A stretch of DNA of 5,923 bases from Candidatus Heimdallarchaeota archaeon (GTDB lineage: Archaea > Asgardarchaeota > Heimdallarchaeia > Heimdallarchaeales > Heimdallarchaeaceae): positions 1 through 5,923 of the forward strand of contig JAUVXQ010000085.1 in assembly GCA_030603505.1 (NCBI GenBank), in the 5' to 3' direction. This document shows, in pieces, positions 1 to 5,082 of this stretch. The first letter of the stretch is position 1. Each line of letters begins with the position of its first letter. The notes beneath the pieces are model-generated. The model was not told the DNA's origin, made no database searches, and was given only the letters and a program-made list of their open reading frames with translations. The position numbers were made by a program, and so were the translations under genes.

Positions 1-287
1 ATAATATGTTTGAATTTTTTAGTGAAATTTTCAGTCATCCATGCTGCCATAGGCTGTGATGCTTTGCCAAAAGCAATTAAATAGATTTCATTGTATGAAG
101 AAAAACTGAATTCTGTATCTTGAACCTTGAAGCTATTTTCACCAAGTGAGATAGAAGTCGCTAATATCTTTGACGGTTGTGCGTTGGAAAGAATTTCATC
201 TATTTTATTGGTAAGAAAAAGAAGAATGGATTTTTCATTAGCATTACGCGCTAGTGAAAATATAGCCTCACGGTTCTTAACGAACAT
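1..287 (-). CDS. Glycerate 2-kinase, MOFRL family (N-terminal part, runs off the left edge)
   Basis: Only the first 95 codons are visible; the frame is open to position 1. The hallmark is the stretch YNEIYLIAFGKASQPMAAWM at residues 64-83, the conserved 'GKA(A/S)..MA' motif of the N-terminal domain of MOFRL-type glycerate kinases. It is preceded by the usual helical start (REAIFSLARNANEKSILLFL). Family members phosphorylate D-glycerate with ATP, in archaea to 2-phosphoglycerate, which feeds lower glycolysis or non-phosphorylative Entner-Doudoroff flux. The ATG at 287 was chosen because it gives the family-like N-terminus; an in-frame GTG at 302 would add five residues, and neither has a clear ribosome binding site. 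The gene lies 64 bp downstream of ribL on the same strand, but a TATA-like box in the gap suggests separate transcription. The family call is firm; the exact product position (2- rather than 3-phosphate) is inferred from archaeal relatives. Confidence 0.82.
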   Translation of the reverse strand, partial: MFVKNREAIFSLARNANEKSILLFLTNKIDEILSNAQPSKILATSISLGENSFKVQDTEFSFSSYNEIYLIAFGKASQPMAAWMTENFTKKFKHI

Positions 288-330
288 ATAAATGAATAAC
301 ACTTTCTCAGATTTTAAACTATTGTTTGGA

Positions 331-340
331 TAATATACAA
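331..340 (-). promoter_or_regulatory. Possible TATA box for the glycerate kinase gene
   Basis: On the minus strand this reads TTGTATATTA, a good archaeal TATA-like sequence in the gap after the ribL stop. A start about 25 nt downstream would fall near 310, leaving a leader of roughly 20 nt before the ATG at 287. No clear BRE precedes it, so the call is tentative. Confidence 0.35.
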
Positions 341-351
341 GTAAAGGAGCT

Positions 352-1005
352 TTAATTATTTTTAAAGTTATAATTTATGATATCTTGAACAATCTTTGAA
401 GTTGACTTGCTTGGAATGTATTGTTTTAATCTTATAATTTTAATATGACCAAAACCTCTTTCAGAAAGCTGTTTGTGAAGATTTTTTTCCTCAAATACTT
501 GATCGTAACCTAATGTTATAATATCCGGTTGTATGAAATCTATAGTTGAGATAAAGTCTTCTTCAGTTCCTACCAATGCACAATCAACTTCCTTAATATG
601 TTGTACAACTTTAGTTCGTTCATCTTGAGAATTTGTAGGAGTTCGATTTTTTAATTTCTTAACCGTCTTATCTGTTGCTAAAACCGCAACAAGAATATCT
701 CCTAAGAGCTTTGCCTGCTGAAAAGTAAAAATATGTCCAATATGTAACAAATCAAAAACCCCTGATGTCATCACAACTGTTATTAATTTTCGTCCAAAAG
801 GTGATAAAGAATAAATCTCATTTGAATTAAGCTTTAAAGAATCATCGGTGATAAGAGATGAGAGGACGGGTTTAAGAGATGATGGTTTTAATTCTAATTG
901 TCTTGAAATTGTTAGTAAGGAAGATTCAATCTTATTAATCCTGTTAGAAAAAACTAACTTTATGACAGTTTTTTCGATTAATTTATCCATTTTCATCGTA
1001 CTCAT
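352..1005 (-). CDS. ribL: FAD synthase (archaeal FMN adenylyltransferase RibL) with N-terminal winged-helix domain
   Basis: This 217-residue protein has a cytidylyltransferase-like nucleotidyltransferase domain from about residue 74 to the end. It starts with VVMTSGVFDLLHIGH, containing the HxGH motif at 88-91. It continues with K120-R121-T122-P123 and E129-R130 for nucleotide phosphates, LGYDQ at 165-169 and STSKIV at 201-206, all typical of archaeal RibL. RibL transfers AMP from ATP to FMN to make FAD in the cytoplasm. Residues 1-73 are an extension that looks like a winged helix: a helix pair with LTISRQLELKPSSLKPVLSSL, then a short wing ending in IYSLSPFGRKL. The classic RibL is about 150 residues, so this is a fusion. 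The gene overlaps the ribK end; ATGs at codons 4 and 6 are alternative starts (codon 6 would reduce the overlap to 8 bp), and no strong Shine-Dalgarno decides between them. A glycerol-phosphate or other cytidylyltransferase is less likely given the ribK neighbour. Confidence 0.85.
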   Translation of the reverse strand: MSTMKMDKLIEKTVIKLVFSNRINKIESSLLTISRQLELKPSSLKPVLSSLITDDSLKLNSNEIYSLSPFGRKLITVVMTSGVFDLLHIGHIFTFQQAKLLGDILVAVLATDKTVKKLKNRTPTNSQDERTKVVQHIKEVDCALVGTEEDFISTIDFIQPDIITLGYDQVFEEKNLHKQLSERGFGHIKIIRLKQYIPSKSTSKIVQDIINYNFKNN

Positions 1006-1696
1006 TGTTTTGTTTCAAAGGATATTCAAATTCTATTTCATCACCATCTTCAAGGGCTAAAACTTCCCTTAAACACACATCACTAATTAGTTCAAGAATG
1101 TTTTCCCCATAATGTGTACGACGTGGTATGATAATCGCTACTTTTGCCTTTAGTTTAGGAATTTTTGCTGGGTAGCAGAGAACGTCTCCAAAGCGTCTTT
1201 CTTTCTCCTTAAAACCAGGAATAACAACAGGCCAAGAACCTTTAATCAAGTCAAGCAAATTTGAATCTTCAGAACGAATTCTAATATTTAAAGTTCCAGG
1301 AAAGGGTTGATAACCAAGTTTAGATAGAAAAGAATCCATATAAGGAGGGCGAGAGATGTAGTAACGTCCCTCCCCTAAACCTGAAAAAATTTTACCTTTA
1401 AGAATAATAAAAGTATGTTCAGGGTGGAGAGCTCTTTCTAATTCGTATCTCAACTTGTGAAGAAGTGAAAGACCTAGATTCGTTAAACGAACTTTTGATC
1501 CTTTTGGGTCTGAAGCCCAAATGATTAAACCTTCATCATGAGCTTGAATAAGGCACCGCGACGCGCTTTGTTGAGAAATACCAAAATACTCAGCTATTTG
1601 AGAAGTTGTAAGTTCAGCTTCTCGATCTATAGTACATCGCTGAGCTAAATAAATCAGAAGACCAATATCACGACTAGAACGCTGAAAAATATTCAT
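983..1696 (-). CDS. ribK: Archaeal CTP-dependent riboflavin kinase / regulator (RibK-RbkR type)
   Basis: The 237-residue protein has two parts. Residues about 1-90 form a winged helix-turn-helix (TTSQIAEYFGISQQSASRCLI at about 30-50 is the recognition segment, with a wing near WASDPKGSKVRLT). Residues about 95-226 are the archaeal riboflavin kinase barrel, with GKIFSGLGEGRYYIS at 101-115, GYQPFPGTLNIRI at 128-140 (the TLN region binds metal and nucleotide), RRTHYGENILELIS at 192-205 and LALEDGDEIEFEYP near the end. This family phosphorylates riboflavin to FMN using CTP. HTH-fused members are known as RbkR, which also represses riboflavin biosynthesis and transport genes. The ATG at 1696 is preceded by GGTG at a spacing of 5 nt. 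It is the first gene of the operon with ribL, consistent with FMN being passed on to FAD synthesis. A palindrome in its leader suggests autoregulation. Confidence 0.93.
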   Translation of the reverse strand: MNIFQRSSRDIGLLIYLAQRCTIDREAELTTSQIAEYFGISQQSASRCLIQAHDEGLIIWASDPKGSKVRLTNLGLSLLHKLRYELERALHPEHTFIILKGKIFSGLGEGRYYISRPPYMDSFLSKLGYQPFPGTLNIRIRSEDSNLLDLIKGSWPVVIPGFKEKERRFGDVLCYPAKIPKLKAKVAIIIPRRTHYGENILELISDVCLREVLALEDGDEIEFEYPLKQNNEYDENG

Positions 1697-1735
1697 TCCA
1701 ACACCACTATAATATGATACAGCTAAATCAACAAA

Positions 1736-1755
1736 TAAGAGTAGTGTTACTCATA
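1736..1755. promoter_or_regulatory. Palindrome upstream of ribK, candidate RbkR operator
   Basis: The plus strand reads TAAGAGTA-GTGT-TACTCATA: two 8-bp arms matching at 7 of 8 positions, with the inner five (GAGTA/TACTC) perfect, around a 4-bp centre. It lies about 40-60 bp before the ribK ATG, directly beside a TATA-like sequence, where a bound dimeric winged-helix protein would block transcription. The symmetry is seen directly; that RibK/RbkR binds it is inference from the family's known autoregulatory habit. Confidence 0.45.
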
Positions 1756-1764
1756 ATAAAAATT
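1753..1764 (-). promoter_or_regulatory. Possible TATA box of the ribK-ribL operon
   Basis: The minus strand reads AATTTTTATTAT here. A transcription start about 25 nt downstream would fall near 1733, giving a leader of roughly 37 nt before the ribK ATG. The box abuts and slightly overlaps the palindrome at 1736-1755. Another candidate is ACATATGC at about 1767-1774, which would place the start near 1745. Confidence 0.35.
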
Positions 1765-1861
1765 GTTGCATATGTAAGCAAAAAAGCAGTAAAAAAGTAG
1801 AATTTACACATTATGATTCCTTTTTTAGCAAATCTAGTAAACCAATTTATTAGGTAACCAA

Positions 1862-1875
1862 CGAAAATTTTATTA
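1862..1875 (+). promoter_or_regulatory. Possible BRE/TATA promoter of tRNA-Lys
   Basis: CGAAAA followed by TTTTATTA resembles an archaeal BRE plus TATA box. The expected start lies near 1897, leaving a 5' leader of about 25 nt to be removed by RNase P before the mature tRNA end at 1922. The rest of the intergenic stretch 1697-1921 shows no coding frame or other clear RNA. Confidence 0.4.
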
Positions 1876-1921
1876 GACTTTGGAGAAAGATGAGGATAAC
1901 ACGACAAACCGTGAAATTTTT

Positions 1922-1998
1922 GGGCTAGTAGCTCAGCTAGGCAGAGCAGCAGGCTTTTAACCTGATGGCCGCCGGTTCAAATCCGGCTTAGCCCGCCA
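1922..1998 (+). tRNA. tRNA-Lys (anticodon UUU), CCA encoded
   Basis: The sequence folds into a full cloverleaf. The acceptor arm GGGCTAG pairs with TTAGCCC (1988-1994; last pair G-U). The D stem is GCTC/GAGC (1931-1934, 1944-1947) and the anticodon loop is CTTTTAA (1954-1960) with anticodon TTT at 1956-1958. The T arm is GCCGG-TTCAAAT-CCGGC (1971-1987). The discriminator is G1995 and CCA follows at 1996-1998. No intron is present. G15 is at 1936 and C48 at 1970, the Levitt pair in which archaeosine occurs. The top pair of the anticodon stem (G27, 1949, with A43, 1965) is a mismatch. The tRNA reads AAA/AAG codons, which suits this AT-rich genome. It lies 109 nt before the arcS start, on the same strand. 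Confidence 0.97.
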
Positions 1999-2003
1999 AA
2001 ACA

Positions 2004-2010
2004 TTCTTTT
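2004..2010 (+). terminator. Oligo-T stretch after tRNA-Lys
   Basis: TTCTTTT begins 5 nt after the encoded CCA. Archaeal RNA polymerase commonly terminates at T-rich runs without a hairpin, so this may end the tRNA transcript. The run is short and interrupted, so read-through into arcS is possible. Confidence 0.3.
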
Positions 2011-2036
2011 AACTAGTTTGAGCGACGGAAAATTAG

Positions 2037-2048
2037 GTGATTTATTCT
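2037..2048 (+). promoter_or_regulatory. Weak TATA-like element before arcS
   Basis: GTGATTTATTCT contains TTTATTCT at 2041-2048. A start about 25 nt downstream (near 2070) would give a leader of about 38 nt to the TTG at 2108 and would exclude the upstream TTG at 2018 as the translation start. The match is modest and other A/T-rich candidates exist nearby. Confidence 0.25.
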
Positions 2049-2094
2049 ATGATAACATATTCTTTTTATGTTGTTTAAATTCCGTTAAACTAAA

Positions 2095-2110
2095 AAAGGT
2101 GCATGAATTG
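2095..2110 (+). promoter_or_regulatory. Ribosome binding site deciding the arcS start
   Basis: AAAGGTG (2095-2101) matches the archaeal anti-Shine-Dalgarno core and lies 6 nt before the in-frame TTG at 2108-2110. The further upstream TTG at 2018 lacks such a site and would add 30 residues with no resemblance to the family. An in-frame GTG at 2099 overlaps the site and is a less likely start. Confidence 0.55.
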
Positions 2111-4006
2111 AGATTTTTTCAACCTATTTCACAATATGGATTTTCGAGAACATTAGTTGAAACACGCACCCAATTCCCATTATCACCAGGTATTATCTCA
2201 ATAGAGGATACCATTCTATCCAGTGGTTATTCAGCTTCTTTCAAATTACCATTCCCACCCGATTTTAGTAATAAAAAAGAAAAAGAAATCAATCTTTCTT
2301 GGAATATTCCAGAAAAGCTGAAATCGAATGCACTTTCAAACGACTTTTTTTTATCCCTTCAACCACTTTATCCCTCATCAATAAATAAATCAATTTCTGA
2401 AGATGATTTGATATCATATGTTAACTCGTTTCTTGATTTACCATCAAAATATAAACAAATATTCACACTTCCTTATACGTTCATAGATCATCCTATCATT
2501 GGGCAGATTTTAGATACTGAATGTTCACTTGTGATATTATCTGGTTTCCAAAATCTTTTCAATAATCAACGTAGGCTAGCTGAAGCGTTTATATCTCTCA
2601 GGGAAAATCTCTCACCAGATATCGCTCTCTATATTCCAGGTCCTGTACCACCCTCTCATTATTCATTCCTTATATATTCTGGTATTGATTTCTTTGACAA
2701 TTCAATTGCTTATTATATTTCAAAAAATGGAAAATTTCTATTGAATGATGTCACATATAAATTAACCTCACATCCTGATTGTTATTGCCAACATTGTTTT
2801 AACTCTCCACCAGATGTTTTCAAACATAATGAACTTATTCTAAAAAATACCATGTCTAGAATTCGGTTTGCTCTTGGTAATGGAACACTCAGAAATCTAG
2901 TAGAAAAAGAAGTTCACAATTCTGTTACTTTAGCTGCCACTTTACGATATTATGATAAAAAATACTCTAGTTCTTTCCAAAAAAGAATACCATTAGCATC
3001 TAAATCTAAAGTTGAATGCATAGGAGAAGAATCACTTTTTCGCCCGGAAGTTATGGAATACCGAAAGAGGATAGAAACACGCTTTAAGCCCCTTCCCTCC
3101 TCTAAATTGATCTTATTACTCCCTTGTTCCGCTAGAAAACCATATTTTCTCTCAAAATCTCATATGGTTTTCAATAGATCTATTAGTAGAGGTGGTAAAG
3201 GAATATTTTCTATTCTCTCTGAATTAATATTGACATCTCCCCTATCACTTGTCCCCAGAGAATTAGAACAAACTTTTCCAGCAAAGAATTATGATATCCC
3301 CGTAACAGGAGAGTGGTCTACTGAGGAAATCGATGTTACTGCTAAACTTCTGGAAAAAGTTCTAGCAAAATATCCAGAAGATGCAATTATTATTAACCAT
3401 ACGCGTGGTAAGAGTTATTCAGAAATTGTCAATAAGGCAACTATACCATATAATTACGAAATCTATAATACATCACTAGAATCCTCCCCCACAAGCTACG
3501 AATCACTGGAAAACCTATCAAAAATCTTACACAAAATAAGATCTGAAATTAGATTTGATGAAATAAATAAATTATCACATTACGCAAGACGTTTTCAAGC
3601 TATAGCAGATTACCAGTATGGTCCAGGAACAGGAGAAATACTCTTCCCTTCAGGTATAAAAGTAAAAGGAAAATATCCAAGAAATTTAAATATATTCTAT
3701 GATAAAAAACAATTAGCGACTTTTCGTACAGCTGAAGGATTACTCTCTATTTCTCCAGAACATGCACAATTAATTGTTGAGCAATCTCTTGTAAAATTGG
3801 AATTTGGTGCGGAGAAAATAGTGGGAAGTAGTATTTTTGCTCCAGGAGTATTAAAAGCAGATAACACTATTTTACCCAAAGACGAGATTCTGATAATTCA
3901 TGCAGATGAAGTTATAGGAACAGCTACTTCATTAGTTTCAGGAGTAGATATCAATAAAATGAGTTCTGGAAGTGTTGCAAAAGTGAAAAAGAAAAGGAAG
4001 GTATGA
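2108..4006 (+). CDS. arcS: Archaeosine synthase alpha subunit ArcS (TgtA2), lysine transferase to preQ0-tRNA
   Basis: ArcS attaches lysine to preQ0 at position 15 of tRNA, making the intermediate that RaSEA turns into archaeosine. From the TTG at 2108 the protein has 632 residues. The N-terminal TGT-like domain includes the zinc site CYCQHC (C225, C227, C230) with H240 in FKHNELIL, and GIDFFDNS at 192-199, which aligns with the TGT 'DxFD' segment. The ArcS-specific core follows: LLLPCSARKPYFLSKSH at 336-352, VPRELE at 382-387 and NYDIPVTGEWSTEE at 394-407. Then come the C2 domain (YQYGPGTGEILFP at 502-514) and a C-terminal PUA domain (about 560-630) for tRNA binding, ending in a basic tail, KVKKKRKV. 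It differs from the true transglycosylase TgtA by this core. A TTG at 2018 would add 30 unfamiliar residues. raSEA follows after 4 bp, so the two are one operon. No TgtA or preQ0 synthesis gene is in the window. Confidence 0.93.
   Translation: MRFFQPISQYGFSRTLVETRTQFPLSPGIISIEDTILSSGYSASFKLPFPPDFSNKKEKEINLSWNIPEKLKSNALSNDFFLSLQPLYPSSINKSISEDDLISYVNSFLDLPSKYKQIFTLPYTFIDHPIIGQILDTECSLVILSGFQNLFNNQRRLAEAFISLRENLSPDIALYIPGPVPPSHYSFLIYSGIDFFDNSIAYYISKNGKFLLNDVTYKLTSHPDCYCQHCFNSPPDVFKHNELILKNTMSRIRFALGNGTLRNLVEKEVHNSVTLAATLRYYDKKYSSSFQKRIPLASKSKVECIGEESLFRPEVMEYRKRIETRFKPLPSSKLILLLPCSARKPYFLSKSHMVFNRSISRGGKGIFSILSELILTSPLSLVPRELEQTFPAKNYDIPVTGEWSTEEIDVTAKLLEKVLAKYPEDAIIINHTRGKSYSEIVNKATIPYNYEIYNTSLESSPTSYESLENLSKILHKIRSEIRFDEINKLSHYARRFQAIADYQYGPGTGEILFPSGIKVKGKYPRNLNIFYDKKQLATFRTAEGLLSISPEHAQLIVEQSLVKLEFGAEKIVGSSIFAPGVLKADNTILPKDEILIIHADEVIGTATSLVSGVDINKMSSGSVAKVKKKRKV
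3996..4002 (+). promoter_or_regulatory. Ribosome binding site of raSEA
   Basis: GGAAGGT lies inside the last codons of arcS, 8 nt before the TTG at 4011. It supports TTG as the raSEA start and translation of the second gene from the arcS message. Confidence 0.55.
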
Positions 4007-4010
4007 TAAG

Positions 4011-5072
4011 TTGAAATTCAACCCTAAATTTGCAAAACTAATAAAATCAACAAGAGAATCATTTTTAACAAAACGTTCTCATACTAGAAAACTCATTTAC
4101 TGGGAAGAAAACCACCGCCTTCGTGATGGTCCAGGGAAAGCGCTTGTTTTTATAATCCCCACCCGAGGTTGTTCTTGGGCTATGTCCCAAAGTGGAGGAT
4201 GCTCAATATGTGGATATTTATATGATAATCCTGAAAAACCAGATTTTGAAAAAATTGTGGAGAGCTTTGATAAAATTATAAGAGAATCCATCCAAGATAA
4301 TCAAATTTATTCAATCAAACTTTTTACTAGTGGAAGTATATTGGACTCAAAGGAAATGCCAAGAAATGTTCTCAAAGAAATTCTTTCCACTCTTAAAAAG
4401 TATAATGAAATAGAAGAAGTTGTATTAGAATCCCGCCCAGAGTACATAACAAAGCAAGTTCTAGCGCAAATAGATTCTAACATCGATATTTCAAAAATTG
4501 AAATCGCGATAGGGCTCGAAAGCGCAAATAATAAAATCTTAAAAGATTCAATAAATAAAGGTTTTCTGTGGGAGGATTTTGAGAGAGTTGTACCAAGAAT
4601 TTTGGATAACGGTGCAAAAGTAAAAGCTTATCTTCTATTCAAACCTCCATTTATTTCAGAATATGATTCAATTATGGATATTATGGAGTCTGTGGAAAAA
4701 TGTGTTCAGTTGAATATCGATACAGTTTCAATAAATTCAATAAGTATCCACAGGGGGACTTTCTTATCGGAACTATTTGATAGGAGAGGGTATCGAACAC
4801 CTTGGCTCAGATCTCTGACTTATTTGTGCAAACAAATAAAAATGGAATTTCCTAGTTTACGGGTAATATGTGATCCTGTTTCAGGAGGAAACGAAAGAGG
4901 TGCGCACAATTGTGGGGACTGTGATAGATCATTTATTGATGCTCTAAAAGAATTTACTTTAACACAAGATATAGCTGTCCTTAGCAACATTCAGAATTGT
5001 AGTTGCAAAAGTGATTGGAAAAGTTATCTCATTCACGAGAAAATTAGTAATAAAGAAGTGGTTTTACCTTAG
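4011..5072 (+). CDS. raSEA: Archaeosine synthase beta subunit, radical SAM enzyme RaSEA
   Basis: RaSEA uses S-adenosylmethionine and a [4Fe-4S] cluster to cleave the lysine adduct that ArcS builds on tRNA position 15, leaving the formamidine of archaeosine. The 353-residue protein has an Elp3-like radical SAM core. PTRGCSWAMSQSGGCSICGY at 50-69 supplies the cluster cysteines C54, C64 and C67 (a C-x9-C-x2-C spacing, longer than the classic CxxxCxxC). KLFTSGSILD at 103-112 fits the SAM-binding 'GG-like' strand, IAIGLES at 166-172 and AYLLFKPPF at 206-214 are later barrel strands. A C-terminal cysteine set, HNCGDCD (C301, C304) and NCSCK (C330, C332), may bind zinc or another metal. The TTG start has a good GGAAGGT site. 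It lies 4 bp after arcS, the expected partner, and the two are known to act as a complex. An unrelated Elp3-family enzyme is unlikely given this neighbour. Confidence 0.92.
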   Translation: MKFNPKFAKLIKSTRESFLTKRSHTRKLIYWEENHRLRDGPGKALVFIIPTRGCSWAMSQSGGCSICGYLYDNPEKPDFEKIVESFDKIIRESIQDNQIYSIKLFTSGSILDSKEMPRNVLKEILSTLKKYNEIEEVVLESRPEYITKQVLAQIDSNIDISKIEIAIGLESANNKILKDSINKGFLWEDFERVVPRILDNGAKVKAYLLFKPPFISEYDSIMDIMESVEKCVQLNIDTVSINSISIHRGTFLSELFDRRGYRTPWLRSLTYLCKQIKMEFPSLRVICDPVSGGNERGAHNCGDCDRSFIDALKEFTLTQDIAVLSNIQNCSCKSDWKSYLIHEKISNKEVVLP

Positions 5073-5082
5073 TTTAATGACG

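Noticed and set aside
848..1060. 70-codon plus-strand open frame
   Set aside because: It lies antisense across the ribK-ribL junction, has no recognisable domain, and both genes beneath it have clear family motifs.
2018..2107. Upstream TTG start extending ArcS by 30 residues
   Set aside because: The added residues do not resemble the family, the TTG at 2018 has no ribosome binding site and is only 20 nt after the tRNA, while AAAGGTG precedes the TTG at 2108 at good spacing.
3697..3879. 60-codon minus-strand open frame
   Set aside because: It is antisense to the C2/PUA part of arcS, which is well conserved; no independent support.
4003..4005. ATG overlapping the arcS stop (ATGA) as the raSEA start
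   Set aside because: It is out of the raSEA frame and meets a stop after three codons; the TTG at 4011 fits the frame and the ribosome binding site.
4097..4291. 64-codon minus-strand open frame
   Set aside because: It is antisense to the radical SAM cluster region of raSEA, where the coding frame is constrained.
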